Shown here in pieces: positions 1-5,778 of a stretch of 6,954 bases of DNA. Numbering within the stretch: the first letter of the stretch is position 1; each line of letters opens with the position of its first letter. The notes under the pieces were generated by a model. That model did no database searches. It worked only from the letters and a program-made list of their open reading frames with translations, and was not told the origin of the DNA. This stretch comes from CAZQYC01 sp043746555 (GTDB lineage Bacteria; Pseudomonadota; Gammaproteobacteria; Steroidobacterales; Steroidobacteraceae), in NCBI GenBank assembly GCA_043746555.1, contig JAYTQU010000303.1, forward strand, positions 1-6,954, given 5' to 3'. A program made the translations under genes and the position numbers.

Positions 1-113
1 ACCTGACAAAGTAGAATTAGCAACCATGCCGGAAAATCTTTAGTCGATAGCTCTATATCGAGCGCAGTGAATTCCTGCCGGCGCTTGGCAATCACCAAGT
101 CGCCCGACGCACC
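1..113 (-). other. Left-edge region; open frame continuing past the stop of the neighbouring gene
   Basis: No gene can be defined here. On the minus strand, the frame of the gene ending at 114 stays open from its TGA stop to the window edge (37 codons). The last part would read FPAWLLILLCQ, a hydrophobic stretch. This could be the start of another gene (for example from the GTG at 95-93), an old C-terminal extension cut by a stop, or chance. A second possibility is the end of a + strand gene entering from the left, whose frame would finish PDKVELATMPENL with TAG at 41-43. A 5-bp stem-loop (CTTGG at 84-88, CCAAG at 95-99) follows the minus-strand gene but has no T tract, so it is not a convincing terminator. 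Confidence 0.2.
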
Positions 114-1007
114 TCAGAGAGCGCATTGGGCCTCTTGCGGAAAATCCCAACAGAGTTGCGACCACGCTAGTCGCGCTCGCGGTTTCTTTCCCAAGCGCGA
201 AGAGCTTTCGGCGAGTCGCAATATCAATGGGGCGTGCTGGCGCCAGTTCGGCTCCGCTTCAATCACTTCCACCACGCGCTTGAAGCGTCGAGCTTGCAAA
301 TAACAGTAACTCGCATGCAATTTCGGCGCACGAACATCGTATGCGGTTTTGCTCAAGCGACGCGCCAGCGCTTGCCACGGCAGCGCCAAATAGTCGCGCG
401 CGCGTTCGCCGATCATGCGTTGCGCAAGCGGCGCGATACGCTCCTCGATTTCGCGCAGATGTTCGGCCGGCGTACCTTTCGAACACTTCGCGGCTTGGAT
501 CAACACGCGAAAGGACTCGACGGTTTCAGAATTAGTTTCCAGGCTCTCGAGTGGATCTAGTGCTTCGCTCGCCGCCGCCAACTTTCCATCAGCTAACATG
601 TGCCGCACTCCCTCGTAAGCAACGACATGCGCTGTGTCTTGAAACAAATCCGCCTGCAGGCGATCGGTCGGTCGTACCCAAGCGGCCGAACATAACTTGA
701 TGAAACCGCTCGATTCGCCGATCGCGAGCCTTGTCGACATTGAGTTCCATGCCATCGGCGCTCGTTGTTCCACAACCAGTTTCTGCTTCAGCAAGTAGCC
801 TTGTAGGTGAGCGAGTGCAGCAACGGCTTCTTCCGAATCGCAGACCAACGTGGACTGCAAACTGACGCCTGCGCCGGCGCGCCACGCGCGATAAGCATCC
901 TCATCGACAAACCCCGCATCGAGCAGAAACGCGATTGGATCGAACTCGCCGCGCGCGAACAGAAGTTGATCGGCGACAGCATAAAGAATCTGCGGTTGTG
1001 CGCTCAT
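114..1007 (-). CDS. Hypothetical protein, helical with TPR-like C-terminus
   Basis: This is a 297-residue protein I do not recognise. The ATG at 1007 is the natural start: the same frame has a TAA at 1067-1065 and no ATG, GTG or TTG between. It shows no signal peptide or membrane segment and looks cytoplasmic. The N-terminal part (about residues 5-80) is alanine- and leucine-rich and likely helical. The middle (about 115-200) is acidic and helical. Residues about 206-215 contain the short motif ALPWQALARR. Residues about 230-292 have the helix-turn-helix spacing and Ala/Leu/Tyr pattern of TPR-type repeats (ASYCYLQARRF, then LAESSSRLGKKPRARLAW). It lies 200 bases downstream of a ParA-type ATPase on the same strand, so a joint role is plausible but inferred. 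No Shine-Dalgarno sequence is evident. The coding call is firm because the frame is long and its composition protein-like; the function is unknown. Confidence 0.8.
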   Translation of the reverse strand: MSAQPQILYAVADQLLFARGEFDPIAFLLDAGFVDEDAYRAWRAGAGVSLQSTLVCDSEEAVAALAHLQGYLLKQKLVVEQRAPMAWNSMSTRLAIGESSGFIKLCSAAWVRPTDRLQADLFQDTAHVVAYEGVRHMLADGKLAAASEALDPLESLETNSETVESFRVLIQAAKCSKGTPAEHLREIEERIAPLAQRMIGERARDYLALPWQALARRLSKTAYDVRAPKLHASYCYLQARRFKRVVEVIEAEPNWRQHAPLILRLAESSSRLGKKPRARLAWSQLCWDFPQEAQCAL

Positions 1008-1186
1008 TGCATCGCCATTGGCAGACAGATCAATAGTGATATCGCAACTGCGCGACCACCAACTTTAGCCAATGATGGGCGAGCCATGCGCGGTTTGAGG
1101 TCGGATATGTAGCGATCGATTTCAGCTCCGCGCGTACTTCGACATATTAAGGTCCGATGGTTCCGAGACGACGTAAATGAAATCTT

Positions 1187-1198
1187 CGAATCGATTCG
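1187..1198. repeat. 12-bp perfect palindrome after the parA-like gene
   Basis: The sequence CGAATCGATTCG is fully self-complementary and lies about 10 bases past the stop of the ParA-like gene, in the 200-base gap before the next minus-strand gene. It has no loop and no T tract, so it is a poor terminator. It could be a protein-binding site or chance. The rest of the gap shows no convincing gene or promoter. Confidence 0.3.
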
Positions 1199-1207
1199 GC
1201 GCGACAG

Positions 1208-1849
1208 CTACCCCGGCTGACTCTTATCGCTATTGAGCCATCGCGTGATGGGTTTCCATTGTTCCCAATCGGGCGACGCCAAGTATTCGGGCAATTCGAG
1301 CACGCCCATGCCGCGTTGATACGCGCGCAGATAGTTCGTAGATTGACGCAGACATGAGAGATACGGCACTTTGAGTTTGCCGAGATACTTTTCCAACTCG
1401 TCGAACAGCAACGTGTGTTCGCGAACGCGATTGGCTACAACGGCAAGACGCGCTTGTTTGCGTTGCACCTTTCCAAGCTCCAGAAGCTCCTCCATAAAGT
1501 GACTGCACGCCTTCATATCGATGGGCGAAGGCAATACGGGAACGACGATGGTTTCGGCGCGGCGCACCAGTTCATTTAACTCCGAGCCATGCGTACGAGC
1601 GGGCGCGTCGATCACCAAGACTTCCGTGTCGCGCGGCACATTGCGCAGACCTTCGTCGAAAGCGGCAACGCCTTCAATTTTGGGTAAGTCTTCGGGTCGC
1701 ATCGCCAGCCAGTCGAGACCGGTGCGCTGTGGGTCGTAATCGGCCAACGCCGTTTTGTAGCCTTCGCGTGCAAAATAGCAGGCGATATTGGTGGACAGCG
1801 TGCTCTTGCCGCAACCGCCCTTCGAGTTCATTACCATGACGTGACGCAT
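1208..1849 (-). CDS. ParA/MipZ-family P-loop ATPase (orphan, no ParB nearby)
   Basis: This is a 213-residue deviant Walker A ATPase of the ParA/MinD/MipZ superfamily. Such proteins dimerise on ATP and position DNA or protein cargo. Residues 10-17 read KGGCGKST, with the signature lysine at K10 and the P-loop lysine at K15. Walker A-prime is DYDPQ at 37-41, and Walker B is VLVIDAPA at 77-84. The segment VVANRVRE (137-144) and the C-terminal LRQSTNYLRAYQRGMGVLEL fit the gammaproteobacterial chromosomal subgroup as I recall it, which typically ends near a W-x-P-x-x-x-W-L motif. Here that motif is WKPITRWLN, so the protein looks complete. Its length is short, as in MipZ-like and Soj-like single-domain forms, and there is no N-terminal DNA-binding domain. 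No parB or parS is visible, so chromosome partitioning by a classical ParABS system is unlikely; a positioning role for another cargo is inferred. The start at 1849 is supported by a good ribosome binding site. Confidence 0.92.
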   Translation of the reverse strand: MRHVMVMNSKGGCGKSTLSTNIACYFAREGYKTALADYDPQRTGLDWLAMRPEDLPKIEGVAAFDEGLRNVPRDTEVLVIDAPARTHGSELNELVRRAETIVVPVLPSPIDMKACSHFMEELLELGKVQRKQARLAVVANRVREHTLLFDELEKYLGKLKVPYLSCLRQSTNYLRAYQRGMGVLELPEYLASPDWEQWKPITRWLNSDKSQPG

Positions 1850-1854
1850 GACAT

Positions 1855-1860
1855 CCCTCT
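1855..1860 (-). promoter_or_regulatory. Ribosome binding site of the parA-like gene
   Basis: On the minus strand AGAGGG lies 5 bases before the ATG at 1849-1847. It fixes this start over the internal ATG at codon 5. It is one of only two clear Shine-Dalgarno sequences in the window. Confidence 0.7.
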
Positions 1861-1892
1861 TTCTTGATTCGAATTAGACGTAGAACCTTAGC

Positions 1893-1920
1893 TTTCGAGT
1901 TTTGAGTTTCGAGTTTCGAG
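1893..1920. repeat. Four tandem heptamers, TTTYGAG
   Basis: Units at 1893-1899, 1900-1906, 1907-1913 and 1914-1920 read TTTCGAG, TTTTGAG, TTTCGAG, TTTCGAG. The array sits in the 131-base divergent space between the ParA-like gene and the CoA-binding gene, about 43 bases upstream of the ParA-like start. A 7-base unit does not match a full helical turn. It could be a slippage-prone microrepeat that alters promoter or leader length, or a cluster of binding sites. No function is known to me. Confidence 0.75.
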
Positions 1921-1980
1921 CGAATCCCCATCAATCCACGCCCAATACGTTAAGTTGTTACCCGTCAAAAGTCCACGCCA

Positions 1981-2409
1981 ATGACATTTCAAAACCCGAA
2001 TAATCACGAAATTGCCGCACTTTTGACCTCGGCGCGCACCATCGCAGTCGTCGGCCTGTCCGACAATCCAGCTCGCCCCAGTTGCGATGTAACCGCAGCG
2101 CTCTTGGGCTTCGGTTACCGAATCATTCCCGTAAATCCAGCGCTGCGAACGTGGCAGGGCATCCCGGCCGTACCGAATTTGGCGGCCGCCGTGGCGTCGC
2201 TAGCGCCCGACGAGCGCATCGATATCGTGGACGTCTTTCGTCAGCCGCAACATATCGCCACCATCGTCGATGACTGCCTTCATTTGAAACTGCCCGCGCT
2301 GTGGTTGCAGCTGGATGTCGTGGACGATGCCGCTGCGGCGCGTGCTCAAGCAGGCGGCATGATTGTGGTCATGGACAAGTGCATCAAGATCGAGCGAATG
2401 CGGATATAG
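1981..2409 (+). CDS. CoA-binding domain protein, YccU family
   Basis: This 142-residue protein is a single CoA-binding Rossmann domain of the type found in E. coli YccU (about 137 residues) and in the nucleotide-binding part of succinyl-CoA synthetase alpha subunits. The glycine-containing loop VGLSDNPARPS is at 24-34, followed by GYRIIPVNP at 45-53, VDVFR at 83-87, LWLQLDV at 107-113 and the family end motif VVMDKCIKIE at 129-138. The motif order and length match YccU closely. The physiological substrate of this family is not established. Binding of CoA or a related nucleotide is family knowledge, not shown here. It is divergent from the ParA-like gene and 55 bases upstream of dapF. The start has no Shine-Dalgarno sequence; ATG at 1981 is chosen because the homology begins within about 10 residues of it. 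Confidence 0.93.
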   Translation: MTFQNPNNHEIAALLTSARTIAVVGLSDNPARPSCDVTAALLGFGYRIIPVNPALRTWQGIPAVPNLAAAVASLAPDERIDIVDVFRQPQHIATIVDDCLHLKLPALWLQLDVVDDAAAARAQAGGMIVVMDKCIKIERMRI

Positions 2410-2449
2410 CTATTCTTTTTATTCGAAACAAGCCGCGAGTCGGTGCCTT

Positions 2450-2458
2450 TGCTATCCT
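2450..2458 (+). promoter_or_regulatory. Possible extended -10 promoter giving a leaderless dapF mRNA
   Basis: TGCTATCCT resembles an extended -10 element (TGn followed by TATCCT, 4 of 6 matches to TATAAT). It ends 6 bases before the A of the dapF ATG at 2465, so transcription from it would start at or next to the start codon. No -35 match is seen at the usual distance, which extended -10 promoters tolerate. dapF also lacks a Shine-Dalgarno sequence, consistent with a leaderless message. Confidence 0.4.
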
Positions 2459-2464
2459 CCCGGC

Positions 2465-3304
2465 ATGCTGCTCTCTTTCACTAAGATGCACGGCCTCGGC
2501 AACGATTTTCTCGTTTTCGACGCCGCGACCGACGCCGATATTCCCCCTGCCGAAGTTTTTCGTCGCTTAGGGCATCGTCGCACCGGCATCGGTTTCGATC
2601 AGGCCTTGGTCTTAATGCCGCCGCGAGTTGTCGGCACAGACGTCTACTATCGAATATTCAATTGCGATGGGTCCGAAGTGGAACAGTGCGGCAATGGCGC
2701 ACGCTGCATCGCGAGCTTGATGGCGCAAAAGCTCGGCAAGCGCGATCGCGTCAATATGGATAGCACCGGTGGGCGCGTCGATGCTCTGTTGAATGGCGAC
2801 GGTACGGTGTCGGTGAGCTTTGGCATACCCAACTTTCTACCTGCTTCGCTGCCCTTCGATGCCGCACACGAGGCTAATTTGTATTCACTGCAAGTCGGCG
2901 AAGGCGCGTCAATACGCACGATCGAGATCGGCGCGGTGTCGATGGGCAATCCGCATGCGGTGTGGCGCGTGCCCTCGGTGGCCGACGCACCCGTAGACAG
3001 CGTGGGTCCATTGGTCGAGAATCACGCTCGCTTCCCGAATCGAGTCAACGCTGGATTCATGGAAGTGGTGACTCGCACTCATATTCGATTGCGAGTGTGG
3101 GAACGCGGCGTCGGTGAAACGCTTGCTTGCGGCACCGGAACGTGCGCAGCGGTGGCAGTAGGCCGCAAGCTGGGCTGGTTAGACGACACGGTGCAAGTGG
3201 ATCTGTCCGGCGGCCGCGCATCGGTCAGGTGGGCGGGAGCTGGCAAGGATATTTGGCTGACTGGGCCCGCAGTCAAGGTATTCACAGGGCAAGTCGAGAT
3301 TTAG
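2465..3304 (+). CDS. dapF: Diaminopimelate epimerase DapF
   Basis: DapF converts LL-diaminopimelate to the meso form, the last step before meso-DAP is used for peptidoglycan or decarboxylated to lysine. It is a cofactor-independent cytoplasmic enzyme using two cysteines. Here these are C75 in CGNGARC and C222 in ACGTGTCAAV, matching C73 and C217 of the E. coli enzyme. Other family motifs are KMHGLGNDF at 7-15, GIGFDQ at 41-46, FNCDGSEVEQ at 65-74, SMGNPH at 159-164, WERGVGET at 212-219 and LTGPAV at 265-270. The length of 279 residues is normal (E. coli 274). The start is ATG 2465, where family homology begins; the frame is open further upstream to 2363, but that part overlaps the CoA-binding gene and is not family sequence. 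DUF484 follows after 47 bases, as in the common dapF-DUF484-xerC cluster. All catalytic residues are intact. Confidence 0.98.
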   Translation: MLLSFTKMHGLGNDFLVFDAATDADIPPAEVFRRLGHRRTGIGFDQALVLMPPRVVGTDVYYRIFNCDGSEVEQCGNGARCIASLMAQKLGKRDRVNMDSTGGRVDALLNGDGTVSVSFGIPNFLPASLPFDAAHEANLYSLQVGEGASIRTIEIGAVSMGNPHAVWRVPSVADAPVDSVGPLVENHARFPNRVNAGFMEVVTRTHIRLRVWERGVGETLACGTGTCAAVAVGRKLGWLDDTVQVDLSGGRASVRWAGAGKDIWLTGPAVKVFTGQVEI

Positions 3305-3341
3305 GATTTAGATAAACGTATCAAATTGACGATGAAGCGCC

Positions 3342-3346
3342 GGGGA
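3342..3346 (+). promoter_or_regulatory. Ribosome binding site of the DUF484 gene
   Basis: GGGGA lies 5 bases before the ATG at 3352 and supports that start. It contrasts with the neighbouring genes, which lack such a site. Confidence 0.65.
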
Positions 3347-3351
3347 ATCGT

Positions 3352-4059
3352 ATGAACAAACAAGTTGCTCGTGGCCTCGATGCGGAATCGATCGAAGAAT
3401 CCGCCGTCGTCGATTATCTGCAAAGCAATCCCGATTTCTTCGAACGCAATGCGCATCTTCTGACTAAATTGCGATTGCCGCACGATCGCGGTCCGGCGAC
3501 GGTCTCGTTGGTGGAGCGTCAAGTGCAAGTGTTGCGCGACAAAAACCAGTCGCTGGAAAACAAGGTACGCGAATTCGTCGACGTAGCCCGCGGCAACGAT
3601 GCACTGTCGGCCAAGATTCACCGTTTAGCTTGTCGCTTGATTCGCGCACGCAGCGCCACGCAAATCATCGAGGCGCTGGAGATGGGATTGCGCGAAGACT
3701 TTGGTGCGAGCGAATGGTTGCTCGTCATCACGCGCAAAGACGTGCCACAATTAACGAGATTGGAAGATCGACATCTGCGTGTGGTCGCGCGCGAATCGAC
3801 GGATCTCAAGGCCTTTGAAACCTTCTTCGAATCCGCCCGACCGCGTTGCGGGCAAATTCGCGACAGCCAACGCGATTACTTATTCGGCGCCGGCACTATC
3901 GAAATCGGGTCGGCAGCGTTGATCCCGCTCGGTCCAAATGCGAGCGACGGTTTGCTTGCGATCGGCAGTCCCGACTCGGAGCGTTTTCATCCGACCATGA
4001 GCACCGACTATCTCACTGAAATCGGTGAGTTGGTGAGCGCCGCAGTGGCGGAACTTTAG
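3352..4059 (+). CDS. DUF484 family protein (YigA-like)
   Basis: This 235-residue protein belongs to the DUF484 family, whose E. coli member YigA lies between dapF and xerC exactly as here and has about the same length. The family signature is at the N-terminus: VVDYLQSNPDFFERN (19-33), LLTKLRLPH (36-44) and VSLVERQVQVLRDKN (51-65). A charged helix with coiled-coil character runs through about 52-80. The C-terminal part (about 95-232) has a GAF-like pattern, ending GSAALIPLG (186-194), GLLAIGSPDSERFHP (200-214) and a final helix TDYLTEIGELVSA. The GAF-like fold is family knowledge. Ligand and function are not established; a regulatory or adaptor role is only a guess. There is no signal peptide or membrane helix. 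xerC begins 58 bases downstream. Confidence 0.93.
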   Translation: MNKQVARGLDAESIEESAVVDYLQSNPDFFERNAHLLTKLRLPHDRGPATVSLVERQVQVLRDKNQSLENKVREFVDVARGNDALSAKIHRLACRLIRARSATQIIEALEMGLREDFGASEWLLVITRKDVPQLTRLEDRHLRVVARESTDLKAFETFFESARPRCGQIRDSQRDYLFGAGTIEIGSAALIPLGPNASDGLLAIGSPDSERFHPTMSTDYLTEIGELVSAAVAEL

Positions 4060-4117
4060 CAAGTGGAGCTTGAAGGGCGGAACTATCCAGCCCCTCATCA
4101 TTCACTCGTCACGCGCC

Positions 4118-5047
4118 ATGTCTCCCGCCTCCCTTGCTCACGTTCAAAACTTTTTTCGCCATCTTTCCAGCGAACGCCGACTCTCCTCGCACACGTCATC
4201 CAGCTATCGCATCGATCTTCAATGTTTGATCGCGTTCTGCGATAAACATGCGCTCAAAGATTGGTCCCGTCTCGCGGGGGATCAAATTCGCGCATTCGCC
4301 GCGTTCGAGCATCGGCGCGGCATCGGTCCGCGCAGCATTCAGCGACGCTTGTCGGCCACGCGTAGTTTTTTCAACTATCTGTTGCGCGAAGGCGTAGTGA
4401 AAAGCAATCCCGGCATCGATATTCAAGCGCCCAAAGCAAAGAAACGACTACCCGCAACACTCGACGCCGATCAAATGGCCAAGCTCTTGGAATTTCGCGC
4501 CGACGTCACGCTCGACGTGCGCGACAAGGCGATCATGGAGTTGCTTTATTCATCGGGACTGCGCTTAGCCGAACTAGTGAATCTCGATTTGCTCGATCTC
4601 GATTTGCGCGATCGAACGGTACGTGTGCTCGGTAAAGGCAACAAGGAGCGAGTGCTGCCGGTCGGTCGTTATGCCGTCGCAGCGCTGAATGCGTGGCTTG
4701 CGGAACGCGCGCTGATCGCGAAGCCGGAAAATGTAGCGGTGTTTGTCGGTCAAAACGGTCGGCGCATCGGTCCCCGCACCATCCAAACGCGCCTAGCGGA
4801 ATGGGCGAAGCGACAGGGATTAGGACTGCACGTACATCCGCACATGTTGCGCCACTCGTTCGCGACCCATTTGTTGGAATCCAGCCATGACCTGCGTGGC
4901 GTACAAGAGCTTCTCGGTCATGCAAATATTTCCACGACGCAGGTGTATACGCATCTTGATTTTCAGCACTTGGCCAAGATATACGACGCGGCGCACCCCA
5001 GGGCTCGATTAAGGGCGCGATTGAAAAATGAAGACATTGGAAGTTAG
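4118..5047 (+). CDS. xerC: Site-specific tyrosine recombinase XerC
   Basis: XerC acts with XerD at the dif site to resolve chromosome dimers before division. The protein has 309 residues (E. coli 298). The N-terminal SAM-like core-binding domain covers about 1-90 (VQNFFRHLSSERRLS, SATRSFFNYLLREG). The catalytic domain covers about 110-295. The active site is complete: R149 in SGLRLAEL, K173 in LGKGNKER, H242 and R245 in HPHMLRHSFATHLL, H268 in LLGHANIS and the nucleophile Y277 in TTQVYTHL. The ending DFQHLAKIYDAAHPRA is the XerC form and distinguishes it from XerD and from phage or integron integrases. A TTG at 4070 would add 16 residues, but family homology starts at ATG 4118. Neither start has a well-spaced Shine-Dalgarno sequence. 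The gene sits between DUF484 and hslV on the same strand. Confidence 0.97.
   Translation: MSPASLAHVQNFFRHLSSERRLSSHTSSSYRIDLQCLIAFCDKHALKDWSRLAGDQIRAFAAFEHRRGIGPRSIQRRLSATRSFFNYLLREGVVKSNPGIDIQAPKAKKRLPATLDADQMAKLLEFRADVTLDVRDKAIMELLYSSGLRLAELVNLDLLDLDLRDRTVRVLGKGNKERVLPVGRYAVAALNAWLAERALIAKPENVAVFVGQNGRRIGPRTIQTRLAEWAKRQGLGLHVHPHMLRHSFATHLLESSHDLRGVQELLGHANISTTQVYTHLDFQHLAKIYDAAHPRARLRARLKNEDIGS
4583..4612 (+). repeat. 15-bp tandem repeat inside xerC, one mismatch
   Basis: CTCGATTTGCTCGAT at 4583-4597 is followed directly by CTCGATTTGCGCGAT. It encodes LDLLD then LDLRD (residues 156-165). By recalled alignment with E. coli XerC there is no length change at this place, so it is probably sequence convergence in an Asp/Leu-rich segment and not an insertion. 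Confidence 0.7.
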
Positions 5048-5067
5048 TGAATAGCGGCTAGCTGGAT

Positions 5068-5073
5068 TAGAAT
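5068..5073 (+). promoter_or_regulatory. Possible -10 element upstream of hslV
   Basis: TAGAAT matches five of six bases of the -10 consensus and would give a leader of about 40 bases before hslV. The -35 region at 17-18 bases upstream (TTAGTG) is poor. I do not see a convincing heat-shock sigma-32 pattern in the 74-base xerC-hslV gap, so hslVU may be read partly from upstream genes. Confidence 0.22.
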
Positions 5074-5121
5074 TGATTCGAGTCGCGTCTGCTCCAGTCC
5101 AGCTCCAGAATCCCAAGCCTA

Positions 5122-5673
5122 ATGTCCAACGAGCACAGCATCGCCTTTCACGGCACCACCATCCTCTCGGTACGACGCAATGGCATCGTTGTCATCGGCG
5201 GCGACGGTCAAGTGTCCATGGGCAACACCGTCATGAAGGGCAACGCAAAAAAAGTGCGCCCTTTATACGACGGCAAAGTATTGGCCGGATTTGCCGGCGG
5301 CACTGCCGATGCGTTTACGCTATTCGAACGCTTCGAAGCGAAGTTGCAGCAATACGGCAATCTCACTCGCGCCGCCATCGAGTTGGCGAAAGACTGGCGC
5401 AGCGATCGTAGTTTGCGCCGCCTCGAGGCGCTGCTCTGCGTCGCGGATCGCAAGAGTTCCTTCGTCGTTTCCGGCAACGGCGACGTCATCGAACCCGAAG
5501 ACGAAATTATGGCGATCGGTTCCGGCGGATCGTTTGCATTATCGGCGGCGCGCGCGTTGGTTCAGAATACGGAACTCGATGCGCGCGCGATTGTCGAGAA
5601 ATCACTCAACATCGCGGCGGACATTTGCGTGTTCACCAACAGGAATCTCACGATCGAAGAGCTTCGATCGTGA
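5122..5673 (+). CDS. hslV: ATP-dependent protease peptidase subunit HslV (ClpQ)
   Basis: HslV forms a double hexamer of N-terminal threonine hydrolases that degrades proteins unfolded by HslU in the cytoplasm. The mature family start TTILSVRRNG begins at residue 12, so the predicted propeptide is MSNEHSIAFHG (11 residues) and the nucleophile is T12. In E. coli only the initiator Met precedes this Thr. Further motifs are VVIGGDGQVSMGNTVMKGN (23-41) with K44 aligning to the E. coli active-site Lys33, AGFAGGTADAFTLFERFE (55-72), ELAKDWRSDR (87-96), LEALLCVAD (101-109), SGNGDVIEPED (117-127) and IGSGGSFALSAARAL (132-146). The C-terminus TIEELRS is slightly shorter than in E. coli. The length, 183 residues, is normal with the propeptide. 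ATG 5122 has no Shine-Dalgarno sequence. hslU follows after 105 bases. The final codons form a strong inverted repeat, listed separately. Confidence 0.98.
   Translation: MSNEHSIAFHGTTILSVRRNGIVVIGGDGQVSMGNTVMKGNAKKVRPLYDGKVLAGFAGGTADAFTLFERFEAKLQQYGNLTRAAIELAKDWRSDRSLRRLEALLCVADRKSSFVVSGNGDVIEPEDEIMAIGSGGSFALSAARALVQNTELDARAIVEKSLNIAADICVFTNRNLTIEELRS
5648..5673 (+). repeat. Perfect 12-bp inverted repeat over the 3' end and stop of hslV
   Basis: TCACGATCGAAG (5648-5659) and CTTCGATCGTGA (5662-5673) are exact reverse complements separated by AG. In RNA this would make a hairpin of 11 pairs closed by the tetraloop GAGC. The stop codon TGA (5671-5673) is the base of the 3' arm. No T tract follows (the next bases are TGATTCGATTAA), so it is not a standard intrinsic terminator. 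It could stabilise the upstream message, slow terminating ribosomes, set the HslV to HslU ratio, or be a protein-binding palindrome. The sequence is certain; the function is inference. Confidence 0.85.
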
Positions 5674-5699
5674 TGATTCGATTAACCGACAGACCGGTG

Positions 5700-5756
5700 A
5701 ACTGGCACATGGCCAGATAAAGATCGCTTTGTTCTCGCCAGTTTGCCAGCAGCCAG
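5700..5756 (+). repeat. Inverted and direct GCCAG elements in the hslV-hslU spacer
   Basis: AACTGGC at 5700-5706 is the exact reverse complement of GCCAGTT at 5737-5743. CTGGC at 5702-5706 can alternatively pair with GCCAG at 5712-5716 across a 5-base loop. Further GCCAG copies are at 5745-5749 and 5752-5756. The 105-base spacer is otherwise without a gene or recognisable promoter. Mutually exclusive hairpins in the hslU leader are possible; the arms are short and chance is not excluded. Confidence 0.4.
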
Positions 5757-5778
5757 CTTACCTATTCGCCGTGCGCCT

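Noticed and set aside
84..99. Stem-loop CTTGG/CCAAG as terminator of the minus-strand gene ending at 114
   Set aside because: The stem has only 5 pairs and no T tract follows on the minus strand.
1122..1211. Short minus-strand frame after the ParA-like stop (reads VAVAPNRFEDFIYVV and on) as a frameshifted ParA C-terminus
   Set aside because: The ParA-like protein already ends with the expected W-x-P-x-x-x-W-L segment, and the short frame lacks an upstream start codon; more likely chance.
1942..1968. Minus-strand promoter for the parA-like gene: TTGACG (1968-1963) with TATTGG (1947-1942)
   Set aside because: The spacer is only 15 bases and the -10 is a poor match; not strong enough to annotate.
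2363..2464. N-terminal extension of dapF by 34 codons
   Set aside because: It overlaps the end of the CoA-binding gene in another frame and has no family similarity; DapF homology starts at the ATG at 2465.
4070..4117. TTG start giving XerC 16 extra residues
   Set aside because: The purine-rich sequence before it is only about one base away, too close for a ribosome site, and XerC homology begins at ATG 4118.
4583..4612. 15-bp tandem repeat in xerC as a recent duplication
   Set aside because: The protein keeps the same spacing as E. coli XerC between the flanking motifs, so no insertion has occurred.
4118..5047. Tyrosine recombinase as a mobile-element integrase
   Set aside because: XerC-specific C-terminal sequence, normal length, housekeeping neighbours and no attachment-site or cargo signs point to the chromosomal XerC.
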